Shown here piece after piece: positions 18,879-28,893 of a stretch of DNA of 64,000 nt. Source of the stretch: Pluralibacter sp. UBA7423. Its GTDB lineage: Bacteria; Pseudomonadota; Gammaproteobacteria; Enterobacterales; Enterobacteriaceae. A program made the translations under genes and the position numbers. The notes under the pieces were generated by a model, which was not told the origin of the DNA, made no database searches, and was given only the letters and a program-made list of their open reading frames with translations. Where the stretch lies: assembly GCA_002470465.1 (NCBI GenBank), contig DKMD01000035.1, forward strand, positions 1 to 64,000, written 5' to 3'. Within the stretch, counting starts at the first letter, position 1. Each line of letters begins with the position of its first letter.

Positions 18879-20734
18879 TGAACCATGCTCATGAAATCGA
18901 CGCCAGCGACGTGCTGGTGGTTCGCGACCTCAACATCGCTTTTGAGCAGGAGCAGCAAACCGTTCAGGCGGTGAAGCACCTCTCCTTCAGCCTTAAACGC
19001 GGCGAGACGCTGGCCATCGTTGGGGAGTCCGGCTCGGGAAAATCCGTCACCGCGCTGGCGCTGATGCGTCTGCTGGAGCAGTCCGGCGGACGCGTTAAAA
19101 GCCAGTCTATGCTGCTTCGGCGGCGCAGCCGCGACGTGATTGAGGTGACCCAACAAAGCGCCTCACAGATGCGTCACGTGCGAGGTGCGGATGTGGCGAT
19201 GATTTTTCAGGAGCCGATGACGTCGCTGAACCCGGTGTTTACCGTGGGGGAGCAGATTGCCGAATCAATCCGACTGCATCAGGGACTCGGGCGCGAGGAG
19301 GCGCTGAAAGCCGCCAAAAAGATGCTCGACCAGGTTCGTATTCCGGAGGCGGAAACCATCTTAAAACGCTATCCGCACCAGCTTTCTGGCGGCATGCGTC
19401 AGCGCGTGATGATTGCCATGGCGTTGTCCTGTCGCCCGGCGGTGCTGATTGCCGATGAGCCAACTACGGCGCTGGATGTCACCATCCAGGCGCAGATCCT
19501 CCAGCTGATTGACGTCCTGCAAAAAGAGATGGCTATGGGGGTCATCTTTATCACTCACGATATGGGCGTGGTGGCGGACATCGCCGATCGCGTGCTGGTG
19601 ATGTATCAGGGCGAGGCGGTTGAAACCGGCAGCGTGGAGCAGATATTCAGCGCACCGCAGCACCCGTACACGAAGGCGCTGCTGGCAGCCGTACCGACCC
19701 TGGGCTCGATGAGCGGCACCGATTTGCCGCGGCGTTTTCCTTTGCCGAATGCGCCCATTGTGAAAGGGGAGCAGGATACAGTTGTCCCTGGCGAACCGAT
19801 TTTACAGGTACGCGATCTGGTTACCCGCTTCCCGCTGCGCAGCGGCTTACTGAACCGCGTGACCCGTGAAGTGCACGCAGTGGAAAAGGTCAGTTTTGAC
19901 CTTTGGCCTGGCGAGACGCTGGCGCTGGTGGGGGAATCCGGATCGGGAAAATCCACCACCGGACGCGCGCTGCTGCGGCTCGTGGAGTCACAAAGCGGCA
20001 GCATCACTTTTAACGGGCAGCGGATAGACCAGCTTGCCGATAGCCAGCTTCAGCCGCTGCGGCGGGATATTCAGTTTATTTTTCAGGATCCGTTTGCCTC
20101 TCTCGATCCGCGTCAGACCGTGGGCTATTCGATTCTGGAGCCGCTGCGCGTGCACCGCATGATGTCGGACGAAGATGCCCGTCGCCGTGTCGCATGGTTG
20201 CTTGAGCGCGTCGGACTGCTGCCGGAGCATGCGTGGCGTTATCCGCATGAGTTTTCCGGCGGCCAACGGCAGCGAATTTGTATCGCGCGTGCGCTGGCGC
20301 TGAACCCGAAGGTGGTGATTGCCGACGAAGCGGTGTCGGCGCTTGATGTCTCTATTCGCGCGCAGATCATTAATCTGCTGCTCGATTTGCAGCGCGAAAT
20401 GGGTATCGCTTACCTGTTTATTTCTCACGATATGGCGGTGGTCGAGCGAATCAGTCATCGCGTGGCGGTGATGTATCGCGGGCGAATTGTGGAAATGGGT
20501 CCGCGCCGCTCTGTGTTTGAAAATCCACAGCATCCTTATACCCGTAAGCTTATGGCAGCCGTACCGGTTGCCGATCCGGCTCATCGTCGGCCGCAGCGCG
20601 TACTGCTGTCAGATGAACTGCCGGGTAATATTTATCCGCGCGGCGTGGAGCAGGCCAGCGCGCCGCTGGTTCAGGTGAGCCCCGGCCACTTTGTCGCCCG
20701 GGATGATGCCCCCAGCGCGCTTGCGCGTCTATAA
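18878..20734 (+). CDS. gsiA: Glutathione import ATP-binding protein GsiA
   Basis: A 618-residue fusion of two oligopeptide-type ATPase domains. Each has a Walker A of GESGSGKS; the signature motifs are [15 protein letters not shown] (domain 1) and [15 protein letters not shown] (domain 2), with Walker [11 protein letters not shown] and [10 protein letters not shown]. The Ala-Val in the second Walker B region replaces the usual Pro-Thr, as in this family. It powers import of glutathione through GsiC/GsiD with GsiB as binding protein. The start overlaps iaaA by one base. Confidence 0.95.
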   Translation: MNHAHEIDASDVLVVRDLNIAFEQEQQTVQAVKHLSFSLKRGETLAIVGESGSGKSVTALALMRLLEQSGGRVKSQSMLLRRRSRDVIEVTQQSASQMRHVRGADVAMIFQEPMTSLNPVFTVGEQIAESIRLHQGLGREEALKAAKKMLDQVRIPEAETILKRYPHQLSGGMRQRVMIAMALSCRPAVLIADEPTTALDVTIQAQILQLIDVLQKEMAMGVIFITHDMGVVADIADRVLVMYQGEAVETGSVEQIFSAPQHPYTKALLAAVPTLGSMSGTDLPRRFPLPNAPIVKGEQDTVVPGEPILQVRDLVTRFPLRSGLLNRVTREVHAVEKVSFDLWPGETLALVGESGSGKSTTGRALLRLVESQSGSITFNGQRIDQLADSQLQPLRRDIQFIFQDPFASLDPRQTVGYSILEPLRVHRMMSDEDARRRVAWLLERVGLLPEHAWRYPHEFSGGQRQRICIARALALNPKVVIADEAVSALDVSIRAQIINLLLDLQREMGIAYLFISHDMAVVERISHRVAVMYRGRIVEMGPRRSVFENPQHPYTRKLMAAVPVADPAHRRPQRVLLSDELPGNIYPRGVEQASAPLVQVSPGHFVARDDAPSALARL

Positions 20735-20749
20735 CCTCAGGAGAACAAC

Positions 20750-22291
20750 ATGACACAACAGATTTCAGGTAAATGGCTGCTGGCGCTGGGTGTTGTTTCC
20801 GCCCTGGCGACGACGCCTGCGTGGGCGGCAAAAGACGTGGTGGTCGCGGTGGGCTCGAACTTCACCACGCTCGATCCGTACGACGCCAACGACACGCTCT
20901 CACAGGCGGTAGCGAAGTCATTCTATCAGGGGCTGTTTGGCCTCGATAAAGACATGAAGATGCACAACGTGCTGGCAGAAGACTACAAGGTTTCCGATGA
21001 CGGGCGGGTTTATACCATTAAGCTGCGCAGCGGCGTGAAGTTCCAGGATGGTACGGATTTCAACGCTGAAGCGGTCAAAGCGAACCTCGATCGCGCCAGC
21101 AACCCTGACAACCATCTCAAACGCTATAACCTGTACAAAGATATCGCCAGCACCGAAGTCGTCGACCCTCAGACGGTAAAAATTACCCTGAAGCAGCCGT
21201 TCTCTGCGTTTATCAACATTCTTGCCCATCCGGCGACGGCAATGATCTCCCCGGCGGCGCTGAAAAAATATGGCAAAGAGATTGGTTTCCATCCGGTAGG
21301 CACCGGGCCGTATCAGCTTGATACCTGGAATCAGACCGATTTTGTGAAGGTGAAGAAATTTGCCGGATACTGGCAGCAGGGGCTGCCGAAGCTCGATACC
21401 ATCACCTGGCGTCCGGTCGTCGACAACAACACCCGGGCGGCAATGCTGCAGACGGGTGAGGCGCAGTTTGCGTTCCCGATCCCTTACGAACAGGCACCGC
21501 TGTTGGAGAAAAACAGCAAGCTGGAGCTGGTGGCAAGCCCCTCCATCATGCAGCGCTACATCAGCATGAACGTCACCCAGAAGCCGTTTGATAACCCGAA
21601 AGTGCGCGAGGCCATCAACTACGCGATTAACCGCCAGGCGCTGGTGAAGGTCGCCTTTGCCGGCTATGCAACGCCTGCAACCGGCGTGCTGCCACCGTCG
21701 ATTGCGTATTCCCAGTCCTACAAACCGTGGCCATACGATCCGGCCAAAGCCCGCGAATTGCTGAAAGAAGCCGGGTTCCCGAACGGCTTTAGCACTACGC
21801 TTTGGTCATCGCATAACCACAGCACCGCGCAGAAAGTCCTGCAGTTCACCCAGCAGCAGCTGGCGCAGGTGGGCATCAAGGCGAAGGTCACGGCGATGGA
21901 TGCGGGCCAGCGCGCTTCAGAAGTGGAAGCCAAGGGACAGAAAGAGAGCGGAGTGAGAATGTTCTACACCGGCTGGTCTGCGTCAACCGGGGAAGCCGAC
22001 TGGGCGCTGTCACCGCTCTTCGCCTCGCAAAACTGGCCGCCAACGCAGTTCAACACCGCGTTCTACAGCAATCCGCAGGTTGACAAAGATCTGGCCGATG
22101 CGCTGAAAACGAGTGATACCAAAGAGAAAGCGCGCTTGTATAAAGATGCCCAGGACATCATCTGGAAGGAGTCGCCGTGGGTGCCTCTGGTGGTGGAAAA
22201 GCTGGTGTCTGCCCACAGCAAAAATCTGACCGGTTTTTACATCATGCCGGATACCGGGTTCAGTTTTGACGAGGCGGACTTAACGCAGTGA
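20750..22291 (+). CDS. gsiB: Glutathione-binding periplasmic protein GsiB
   Basis: A 513-residue solute-binding protein of the SBP family 5 (oligopeptide) type. The signal peptide ends ATTPAWA. The family segment is [20 protein letters not shown] with GTGPYQL later. The ribosome site is AGGAGAA before the ATG. It sits in gsiABCD, 15 bases after gsiA, and delivers glutathione to GsiC/GsiD. Confidence 0.95.
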   Translation: MTQQISGKWLLALGVVSALATTPAWAAKDVVVAVGSNFTTLDPYDANDTLSQAVAKSFYQGLFGLDKDMKMHNVLAEDYKVSDDGRVYTIKLRSGVKFQDGTDFNAEAVKANLDRASNPDNHLKRYNLYKDIASTEVVDPQTVKITLKQPFSAFINILAHPATAMISPAALKKYGKEIGFHPVGTGPYQLDTWNQTDFVKVKKFAGYWQQGLPKLDTITWRPVVDNNTRAAMLQTGEAQFAFPIPYEQAPLLEKNSKLELVASPSIMQRYISMNVTQKPFDNPKVREAINYAINRQALVKVAFAGYATPATGVLPPSIAYSQSYKPWPYDPAKARELLKEAGFPNGFSTTLWSSHNHSTAQKVLQFTQQQLAQVGIKAKVTAMDAGQRASEVEAKGQKESGVRMFYTGWSASTGEADWALSPLFASQNWPPTQFNTAFYSNPQVDKDLADALKTSDTKEKARLYKDAQDIIWKESPWVPLVVEKLVSAHSKNLTGFYIMPDTGFSFDEADLTQ

Positions 22292-22325
22292 TTACGTTGA
22301 TCCACAGCAGCCTGGCCGCATCTCC

Positions 22326-22371
22326 TTTTCCCTCCCGCCCCTATGGGGAGAGGGCTGGGGTAAGGGGAAAG
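22326..22371. repeat. CCCTCTCC-type intergenic repeat in gsiB-gsiC spacer
   Basis: CCCTCCCGCCCCTATGGGG and AGAGGGCTGGGGTAAGGG form a GC-rich imperfect hairpin. A similar sequence lies downstream of rlmC (56338-56372). It falls inside the gsi operon and could attenuate or stabilise the transcript between gsiB and gsiC. Confidence 0.55.
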
Positions 22372-22372
22372 G

Positions 22373-23293
22373 ATGCTTAACTACGTCCTCAAGCGCCTGC
22401 TCGGCCTGATCCCGACGCTGCTCATCGTGGCGGTGCTGGTATTTCTGTTCGTCCATCTGCTGCCGGGCGACCCGGCGCGGCTGATTGCCGGGCCGGAAGC
22501 CGACGCGCAGGTGGTAACGATGGTGCGGCAGCAGCTGGGGCTCGATCAGCCGCTGTACGTGCAGTTTGGTCACTACATTGCCAACGTATTGCAGGGCGAT
22601 TTCGGTATGTCGATGGTGTCGCGCCGTCCGGTATCCGTGGAGATAGCCAGCCGCTTTCTGCCCACGCTGTGGCTGACGCTCAGTAGTATGATCTGGGCGG
22701 TGATTTTCGGCATGGCGATGGGCCTTGCCGCCGCCGTGTGGCGTAATCGCTGGCCGGACAGGCTCGGCATGGCGATAGCCGTTACGGGGATATCCTTCCC
22801 GGCTTTTGCCTTAGGGATGCTGCTGATGCAGATTTTCTCGGTACAGCTCGGCTGGCTGCCGACCGTCGGGGCCGATAGCTGGCGGCACTACATCCTGCCA
22901 TCCATTACCCTCGGCGCCGCTGTGGCTGCGGTGATGGCGCGCTTTACCCGCGCTTCTTTCGTGGATGTGTTCAACGAAGATTACATGCGCACCGCGCGAG
23001 CTAAAGGCGTCAGTGAAACCTGGGTCGTGCTCAAACACGGCCTGCGCAACGCGATGATCCCGGTGGTGACAATGATGGGGCTGCAGTTTGGTTTCCTGCT
23101 CGGCGGCTCCATCGTGGTCGAAAAAGTCTTCAACTGGCCAGGCCTCGGACGCCTGCTGGTGGATTCAGTGGAGATGCGTGATTACCCGGTGATTCAGGCG
23201 GAAGTCCTGCTCTTTTCGCTGGAGTTTATTCTTATCAATCTGGTGGTGGACGTGCTGTATGCCGCCATCAACCCGGCTATCCGGTACAAGTAA
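22373..23293 (+). CDS. gsiC: Glutathione transport permease GsiC
   Basis: Inner-membrane permease of 306 residues with about six helices, of the DppB/OppB type. The N terminus [26 protein letters not shown] is characteristic. The ATPase-coupling EAA-like loop is [25 protein letters not shown]. The ribosome site AAGGGGAAAGG precedes the ATG. Its stop directly abuts the gsiD start (TAAATG). Confidence 0.94.
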   Translation: MLNYVLKRLLGLIPTLLIVAVLVFLFVHLLPGDPARLIAGPEADAQVVTMVRQQLGLDQPLYVQFGHYIANVLQGDFGMSMVSRRPVSVEIASRFLPTLWLTLSSMIWAVIFGMAMGLAAAVWRNRWPDRLGMAIAVTGISFPAFALGMLLMQIFSVQLGWLPTVGADSWRHYILPSITLGAAVAAVMARFTRASFVDVFNEDYMRTARAKGVSETWVVLKHGLRNAMIPVVTMMGLQFGFLLGGSIVVEKVFNWPGLGRLLVDSVEMRDYPVIQAEVLLFSLEFILINLVVDVLYAAINPAIRYK

Positions 23294-24205
23294 ATGCGAT
23301 TGTTAAACTGGCGACGTCAGGCGGTGATCAACGCGCTTCCGGGGATTGCGCCCGGACAGGTGCGCACGCCGTGGCATGAGTTCTGGCGCAAGTTCCGCAA
23401 ACAGCCGGTGGCAATGGCCGCAGGCGTGTTTGTGCTGTTGTTGATTGTGGTGGCGATTGTGGCGCCATGGATAGCGCCGTTCGATGCGGAAAATTACTTC
23501 GACTACGATCGGCTGAACGAAGGCCCGTCGATGGTGCACTGGTTTGGTGTGGATTCGCTCGGGCGTGACATCTTTAGCCGCGTGCTGGTTGGCGCACAGA
23601 TTTCCCTGGCGGCGGGGGTGTTTGCTGTATTAATCGGCGCGGCTGTTGGCACCGTGTTTGGGCTACTGGCAGGCTACTACGAAGGTTGGTGGGACAGAAT
23701 CATCATGCGCATCTGCGACGTGCTGTTTGCGTTCCCCGGTATCCTGCTGGCTATTGCCGTTGTGGCGGTGATGGGCAACGGTATGGCAAACGTGATTATC
23801 GCGGTGGCGATATTCTCCGTTCCCGCCTTTGCACGCCTGGTGCGCGGCAATACGCTGGTGTTAAAGCAGCAGACGTTCATCGAATCGGCGCGCAGCATCG
23901 GCGCCAGCGACGCGACTATTCTGTTCCACCATATTCTGCCCGGCACGGTGTCGTCGATTGTGGTTTATTTCACTATGCGCATCGGTGTGTCAATTATCTC
24001 TGCCGCTAGCCTGTCGTTCCTTGGGCTTGGCGCACAGCCGCCGACGCCGGAGTGGGGTGCCATGCTCAACGAAGCGCGGGCCGATATGGTGATGTCACCG
24101 CACGTTGCACTGTTCCCGGCGCTGGCGATTTTCTTAACGGTGCTGGCGTTTAACCTGCTGGGCGACGGCCTGCGCGATGCGCTGGATCCGAAGATAAAAG
24201 GATAG
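23294..24205 (+). CDS. gsiD: Glutathione transport permease GsiD
   Basis: Partner permease of 303 residues, DppC type, with an N-terminal cytoplasmic segment, one isolated helix (about residues 40-62) and five more helices. The conserved [15 protein letters not shown] and the coupling loop [23 protein letters not shown] are present. It is the last gene of the operon and is followed by a BIME. Confidence 0.94.
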   Translation: MRLLNWRRQAVINALPGIAPGQVRTPWHEFWRKFRKQPVAMAAGVFVLLLIVVAIVAPWIAPFDAENYFDYDRLNEGPSMVHWFGVDSLGRDIFSRVLVGAQISLAAGVFAVLIGAAVGTVFGLLAGYYEGWWDRIIMRICDVLFAFPGILLAIAVVAVMGNGMANVIIAVAIFSVPAFARLVRGNTLVLKQQTFIESARSIGASDATILFHHILPGTVSSIVVYFTMRIGVSIISAASLSFLGLGAQPPTPEWGAMLNEARADMVMSPHVALFPALAIFLTVLAFNLLGDGLRDALDPKIKG

Positions 24206-24215
24206 GAGAGATTTT

Positions 24216-24291
24216 GTCGGCCGGATAAGCGAAGCGCCATCCGGCAACATCGATAGCGCCCGGTGGCGGCAAACGCTTTACCGGGCCTACA
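24216..24291. repeat. REP/BIME element
   Basis: GTCGGCCGGATAAGCGAAGCG with GCCATCCGGCAAC, then GCCCGGTGGCGGCAAACGC with ACCGGGCCTAC. It lies between convergent gsiD and rimO. Confidence 0.8.
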
Positions 24292-24300
24292 GAGGGAAGA

Positions 24301-25626
24301 TTAAACCCGTGAACCCCACAGGTCGTACTCGTCGGCGTGTTCAACTTTCACACGCAGCACGTCGCCTGGCTTCACGCGAGTTTCACCGTTGAGGTACACC
24401 GCCCCGTCGATTTCCGGGGCGTCGGCCATGCTGCGGCCAATCGCGCCTTCTTCATCCACTTCATCAACAATGACCATAATTTCACGGCCAACTTTCTCCT
24501 GCAGGCGTTCAGCAGAAATCTGCTGCTGCAGCTGCATGAAACGGTTCCAGCGCTCTTCTTTTACGTCTTCCGGCACCTGACCTTCGAGTTCGTTGGCGGT
24601 GGCACCTTCTACCGGGCTGTACTTGAAGCAGCCAACGCGATCCAGGCGCGCTTCCTTCAGGAAGTCGAGCAGCATCTGGAAATCTTCTTCGGTTTCACCC
24701 GGGAAGCCGACGATAAAGGTGGATCGCAGGGTCAGTTCCGGACAGATTTCGCGCCACTGCTTGATGCGTGCCAGCTGGCGATCCACGGAGCCCGGGCGCT
24801 TCATCAGCTTGAGAATACGCGGGCTTGCGTGCTGCAGTGGGATATCCAGATACGGCAGAATTTTGCCTTCCGCCATCAGGGGGATAACGTCGTCCACGTG
24901 TGGATAAGGGTAAACGTAGTGCAGACGAACCCAGATATCGAGCTTCGCCAGCTGTTCACACAGGCCGACCATGCTGGTTTTTACCGGCTCGCCGTTGTGG
25001 AAGCCCATGCGGTGCTTGACGTCAACGCCGTAGGCGGAGGTGTCCTGAGAGATCACCAGCAGCTCTTTCACGCCAGCATCCTTCAGACGTTTCGCTTCAG
25101 AGAGCACGTCGCCAATCGGGCGGCTGTCGAGATCGCCACGCATGGATGGAATGATGCAGAAGGTGCAGCGATGGTTACAGCCTTCGGAAATTTTTAAGTA
25201 GGCATAATGGCGCGGCGTCAGCTTCACGCCCTGTTCCGGCACCAGGCTCAGGAACGGGTTGTGCTGCGGCTTTGGCACATAGTGATGCACGTGTTCCAGC
25301 ACCTGCTCATAGCTGTGCGGACCGGTGATTTCCAGCACCTTCGGGTGCACTTCACGGATCTGATCGACCTTCGCGCCCAGGCAGCCGGTCACAATCACTT
25401 TGCCGTTCTCTTTCAGGGCTTCGCCGATGGCTTCCAGAGATTCCTGCACCGCGCTGTCGATAAAGCCGCAGGTATTGACGATTACCATGTCGGCGTTGTC
25501 GTAGCTTGGTACTACGTCGTAGCCTTCGGTGCGCAGTTCGGTGAGGATACGTTCAGAGTCCACCAGGTTTTTCGGGCAACCCAGAGAGACGAAGCCGATT
25601 TTCGGCTGCTGTGTCACATTGCTCAT
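24301..25626 (-). CDS. rimO: Ribosomal protein uS12 methylthiotransferase RimO
   Basis: Radical SAM methylthiotransferase of 441 residues that modifies the conserved Asp of ribosomal protein S12. The N-terminal UPF0004 domain carries the auxiliary cluster cysteines Cys17, Cys53 and Cys82. The radical SAM cluster is Cys150-x3-Cys154-x2-Cys157 ([13 protein letters not shown]). A TRAM domain ends the protein. The first 18 codons and about 83 bases upstream are duplicated 3 kb away, at the far end of the toxin island. The gene itself is intact. Confidence 0.95.
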   Translation of the reverse strand: MSNVTQQPKIGFVSLGCPKNLVDSERILTELRTEGYDVVPSYDNADMVIVNTCGFIDSAVQESLEAIGEALKENGKVIVTGCLGAKVDQIREVHPKVLEITGPHSYEQVLEHVHHYVPKPQHNPFLSLVPEQGVKLTPRHYAYLKISEGCNHRCTFCIIPSMRGDLDSRPIGDVLSEAKRLKDAGVKELLVISQDTSAYGVDVKHRMGFHNGEPVKTSMVGLCEQLAKLDIWVRLHYVYPYPHVDDVIPLMAEGKILPYLDIPLQHASPRILKLMKRPGSVDRQLARIKQWREICPELTLRSTFIVGFPGETEEDFQMLLDFLKEARLDRVGCFKYSPVEGATANELEGQVPEDVKEERWNRFMQLQQQISAERLQEKVGREIMVIVDEVDEEGAIGRSMADAPEIDGAVYLNGETRVKPGDVLRVKVEHADEYDLWGSRV

Positions 25627-25709
25627 AGCTTAAAAATTGTTCGATTTTTGGAATGGTCAGGGCGTGGATTCTACAGAGGTCGGCGGGAAATTTGTACTGA
25701 AGAATTGCA
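25571..25709. repeat. Left direct repeat flanking the toxin island
   Basis: 139 bases covering the first 56 bases of rimO and 83 bases upstream. The right copy at 28687-28828 matches apart from one C/T change near its start and a three-base GTC insertion. Sequence diverges at 25710. Confidence 0.95.
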
Positions 25710-26028
25710 TGTGGTCGTCGGTTGTCGAAGGAAAGCTGTCTGTAAACGAGAATGACTGATAAATAGTGTGAGGGAGGGGCCGATAGTTACCACAATTGCC
25801 AGTTATTATTCGCATCATTGTCACAGTAGTCATGTTTTACCTCATCAGCAATTCAAAGGAATACCCTGATGTGAATTTCACACGTTGAATGAGAAAAAGG
25901 GAAGTATTCAAGTCGTGAATGTTATGAAACTCTATTTCATTTTTGAGTGCAAATTGCTTTCGGCACGTGCGCATTATTCGTACAATGGATGGTATATGAG
26001 GATAAATTGATACGATGCAGAGGGACTT

Positions 26029-26502
26029 ATGCAGCAATATACCAATGAAATCACACCCGAAATCCATGAAGCCCAATCACAACCACCATACGATGAAGAG
26101 CTTTTATCCCTCTGTGACGACAAAACCAGAAAAGAACTTGAAGAATTTAACAAACAGTATTTAAGCCGCCCGTTAGCTCACATTTTCCGGTTTGCAGTCA
26201 TTGGAAGTCTTACCCGTCGCGATGGAGTCATTCGCCATGCTTCAGGCGGTGCGACGACCGGAGGGTTACAAATTGCCCGGGTTGGTGACAAGGTTGTATA
26301 TGCTGATGGCAGTGAAGCCACGATCATTTCTGGGGCTGGCAAGGCGCGTGTTATGCAGGGCTCATCTGCTGCACTCGTTGGCAGTATGCTTGATAACGGC
26401 GACGAAATAATCTCTACCCCACAATCATGCAGCAAACTGGCTTTTCGTGAAGGTGACACACTCCCGGAAGGATTCCTGACCATGCCAGGGAGTAAGCACT
26501 AA
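26029..26502 (+). CDS. PAAR-domain protein, 157 aa
   Basis: A 157-residue protein whose residues about 52-140 resemble a PAAR tip domain (VIGSLTRRDGVIRHASGGATTGG, IARVGDKVVYADGSEATIISG, and ALVGSMLDNGDEI). The first 50 residues are acidic and polar. PAAR proteins cap the VgrG spike of type VI secretion systems. GAGGGA precedes the ATG. Its TAA overlaps the next gene's ATG (TAATG), so it is coupled to the toxin gene and may act as a tip, chaperone or adaptor for it. No toxin domain is seen in this one. Confidence 0.7.
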   Translation: MQQYTNEITPEIHEAQSQPPYDEELLSLCDDKTRKELEEFNKQYLSRPLAHIFRFAVIGSLTRRDGVIRHASGGATTGGLQIARVGDKVVYADGSEATIISGAGKARVMQGSSAALVGSMLDNGDEIISTPQSCSKLAFREGDTLPEGFLTMPGSKH

Positions 26503-28064
26503 TGGGGGTCCAGGGCTACTTTCTGTTCAGAGGTGATAAGACTGTTTGCGGTGGAAGAATCCTTGAAGGATGGAGCGATCACCAGTTTTTTGATAAAGAC
26601 ATGGCCTGCGAAGGTCATAAAGTTACCTGCGGTAAACATCCTGGTCATTACCGTATTTGCGGCGGGCTTGAAGACGACGACATACATGGTAAAAGGATTG
26701 CCGGAACGCTACACAGCTATAGTTCCTGTCCCTGCAAATCGAAATTCGTTCCTTCAAACTGGGATGATTATTATGAGTTTGATGAAGAACCAACAGTAAC
26801 GCATATGGATCTGTCCCATCTCGTCGAGATGCCTGCACTCCCTGGACCAATTGGGCAGGCTCAAGGCGCTGATGCCAAACAATCAAATCAAGAACGTGAA
26901 TATAGCCGGGTTTTTGCTAAATCCTGCCTTCGCGGTGAAGGCTGTAATGACGCAGGAAGGGAACAAGAGCCGCACAGCAACTTTGCAGTGATGGGCTTTT
27001 TCCGTGCAGCACCAGTCAATGACCCTTCAATCGATTCAGACGTACCACAACACGCTCAGACGGCAAAGAAAAAACCAGCAGCTCCGGAAGATATCCCAAA
27101 ACCAAAGAAACGTAGCGCCCTTTATAAGTGGCTCAACGGCAATCATGAGGAAATGGATTATCAGGCCGCAGTTGCAGCCGCTGCCAGTGCAACAAGAGCA
27201 CAAACTGCAACGGCTGGCGTAAGTGTCCTTGAACAGGTCGCCGGGCGTTTTGCTACCTATGGCACATGGGCGGTAAGAGGTGCAGAAATTGCCACGGCTG
27301 GTGCTGGTGCATCAGTTGCCGGGTTTTTAGTGGGTATGATGCCCGGCAGACTGAATGACGGCGAACAAGATTTTATTGACCGTATGCGGCTGTCACAAAT
27401 GAGTGAAGCCCCAACCCGTGTACGTTTCTCATGGGAGAATGATGCTAACGACAATCCCGTACCGCATGGCTGGCATACGCCACCGGGTAAAGATATGGTG
27501 CGAGTCCGTAAAATGCAGTGGGACAACAACCAACAGGCATACACCTTCACCACCGAAGAAGAAAACCCTGTAACCATTATCTGGACTCCCGATCAATCTG
27601 GAACTAATAAACCCTGGAATACAGGAAACCAGACTCCGCCGCGCCTTCCGTCTTCTGTGATTGTTGATCCACTCCCGGACAATACCGAAATCACCACGAC
27701 CAGCACCCCGGCACCGGATGAAAAGAGTTTTGCGGATTACATTCTGATCCTGCCCATTTCAGATATCCCGCCAATTTATATCTACCTGAATTCGGATCAT
27801 AAATACCATACAGCGCCAAAAGGAACTCCACCGCTACCAGCTTTTCCTGATGCAAAAAGAGCACCTCGAAAAACGGCTATCCAGGGTGGTGGGCAGCTTC
27901 GGGCAAGATGGAAAGACGCCAAAGGTAAAATTTACGAATGGGATTCTCAGCATGGTACGGTTGAAGTTTATGATCGTTCGGGGCGTAACCATTTAGGTGA
28001 ATTCAATCACATAACGGGTGAGCAGACCAAGCCAGCAGACCCAACCAGAAAGGTAGAAAAGTGA
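26502..28064 (+). CDS. PAAR / S-type pyocin / colicin E3-type rRNase effector
   Basis: A 520-residue modular toxin. Residues 1-90 form a PAAR-like domain (GDKTVCGGRILEG). About 235-285 is an Ala/Gly-rich hydrophobic stretch. About 310-440 is an S-type pyocin-like domain, with LPISDIPPIYIYL. Residues about 452-520 match the colicin E3 nuclease: GGG...RW, KIYEWDSQHG, HLGEF, TGEQ. The E3 catalytic residues align with exact spacing: Asp481, His484, Glu488 and Arg516, corresponding to D510, H513, E517 and R545 of ColE3. It should cleave 16S rRNA at the decoding site in target cells and is probably delivered by a type VI system encoded elsewhere. The stop overlaps the next start by one base. Confidence 0.88.
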   Translation: MGVQGYFLFRGDKTVCGGRILEGWSDHQFFDKDMACEGHKVTCGKHPGHYRICGGLEDDDIHGKRIAGTLHSYSSCPCKSKFVPSNWDDYYEFDEEPTVTHMDLSHLVEMPALPGPIGQAQGADAKQSNQEREYSRVFAKSCLRGEGCNDAGREQEPHSNFAVMGFFRAAPVNDPSIDSDVPQHAQTAKKKPAAPEDIPKPKKRSALYKWLNGNHEEMDYQAAVAAAASATRAQTATAGVSVLEQVAGRFATYGTWAVRGAEIATAGAGASVAGFLVGMMPGRLNDGEQDFIDRMRLSQMSEAPTRVRFSWENDANDNPVPHGWHTPPGKDMVRVRKMQWDNNQQAYTFTTEEENPVTIIWTPDQSGTNKPWNTGNQTPPRLPSSVIVDPLPDNTEITTTSTPAPDEKSFADYILILPISDIPPIYIYLNSDHKYHTAPKGTPPLPAFPDAKRAPRKTAIQGGGQLRARWKDAKGKIYEWDSQHGTVEVYDRSGRNHLGEFNHITGEQTKPADPTRKVEK

Positions 28065-28318
28065 TGATAAGCTATTCTGTAGAAGTTTTTGATAAACAAA
28101 GCGAAGAATTGGTTCTGGAAATCGACATCCCCCAAGACAAACTGAAAAGCATTGCCGGTATTATGCAATGGAGGCCAGATGACGAAGATGCGTTTGTAAA
28201 AGGTATTGCAGGATTTAACGTGGCTAAAGCACAGGCTCTGCAACTGGAAAATTTGCTCGGTGAAAAATTCTATTCAGAAGATGTCATTGTGCAAATTGCT
28301 GGTGGGGAAACTGCTTGA
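28064..28318 (+). CDS. Probable cognate immunity protein (DUF7683-like)
   Basis: An 84-residue acidic protein (MISYSVEVFDKQSEELVLEIDIP...), starting at the ATG that overlaps the toxin's TGA. A GTG one codon earlier is possible. It resembles small proteins I associate with DUF7683, which accompany toxins of this kind; similarity to the classic E3 immunity protein is limited to a W/VFDK-type start. Position directly after the toxin gene makes it the best candidate for the antidote. Function is inferred from context. Confidence 0.6.
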   Translation: MISYSVEVFDKQSEELVLEIDIPQDKLKSIAGIMQWRPDDEDAFVKGIAGFNVAKAQALQLENLLGEKFYSEDVIVQIAGGETA

Positions 28319-28566
28319 ATACGTTAATCAGTGATTATATAAAAAGCGATTTCATCAGCTTAGTCGCCGAGATAATCCGTGGCCAAGGGACTGAAGCCCA
28401 CCAAGACGATCTTTTAGAATTGTTCATTCAACTGACTGAACATCCTGAAGGTTCAGACCTGATTTACTACCCTCAATCGACAGCGGACGCAACACCTGAA
28501 GCAATTTCAAATAAGGTGCAAGAGTGGCGTAAAGCCAACGGTAAACCCGGCTTTCGTGAAGAATGA
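28315..28566 (+). CDS. Im9-type DNase-colicin immunity protein, orphan
   Basis: An 83-residue member of the colicin E2/E7/E8/E9 immunity family. The core TEHPEGSDLIYYP, followed by an EW(R)KANGKPGF ending, matches Im9 (TEHPSGSDLIYYP, WRAANGKSGF), including the Tyr-Tyr pair that contacts DNase toxins. It starts at TTG 28315, overlapping the preceding TGA, with GGTGGGG upstream. Its family inhibits HNH DNases, yet the neighbouring toxin is an E3-type RNase, so it has no visible partner. It is probably a leftover of cassette exchange, or it protects against foreign colicins. Confidence 0.9.
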   Translation: MNTLISDYIKSDFISLVAEIIRGQGTEAHQDDLLELFIQLTEHPEGSDLIYYPQSTADATPEAISNKVQEWRKANGKPGFREE

Positions 28567-28601
28567 ATTTGCGGTAGAAAGCAATACATGTTGATTCGAA
28601 G

Positions 28602-28628
28602 CGCCGGGTTTTTATCCCGGCTTTTTTT
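28602..28628 (+). terminator. Rho-independent terminator of the toxin operon
   Basis: GCCGGG-TTTTTAT-CCCGGC followed by seven T residues, 35 bases after the last immunity gene. Confidence 0.85.
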
Positions 28629-28686
28629 CGCCTAAGTCAATCATGCTGGGGATTAGAGCAAAGTCAGTAATGTATTATTTTTGACT

Positions 28687-28828
28687 TTCGGGTAACCCAG
28701 AGAGACGAAGCCGATTTTCGGCTGCTGTGTCACATTGCTCATAGCTTAAAAATTGTTCGATTTTTGGAATGGTCGTCAGGGCGTGGATTCTACAGAGGTC
28801 GGCGGGAAATTTGTACTGAAGAATTGCA
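28687..28828. repeat. Right direct repeat (orphan rimO 5' fragment)
   Basis: 142 bases matching 25571-25709 with one substitution and a GTC insertion. It contains codons 1-18 of rimO on the minus strand plus the upstream region, without the rest of the gene. The sequence that follows leads into ampC, so this copy marks the ancestral rimO-ampC junction. Apart from the terminator, the 327-base interval 28567-28893 holds no gene. Confidence 0.95.
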
Positions 28829-28893
28829 GGCCGGGTGGGTTTTCGGCTTAATGACGCGGGTTGACCATTACGATTCGTTTATCAGGAGGGAAA

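Larger units (their letters stand above)
25710..28686. mobile_element. PAAR toxin/immunity island inserted at rimO
   Basis: About 3.0 kb, visibly richer in A and T than its surroundings, flanked by the 139/142-base direct repeat. It holds two PAAR proteins, an E3-type toxin domain and two immunity-type genes, all on the plus strand. No integrase, transposase or terminal inverted repeat is visible. The first 319 bases (25710-26028) contain no gene; they must carry the promoter. The simplest reading is capture by recombination between copies of the rimO 5' region. Confidence 0.75.

Noticed and set aside
25710..28686. Insertion sequence or integron as the carrier of the toxin island
   Set aside because: No transposase, integrase, terminal inverted repeats or short target duplication is seen; only the long rimO-derived repeats flank it.
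28567..28893. Search for an ampR gene or fragment upstream of ampC
   Set aside because: Neither strand holds a LysR-type frame here; the interval is terminator, repeat and leader only.
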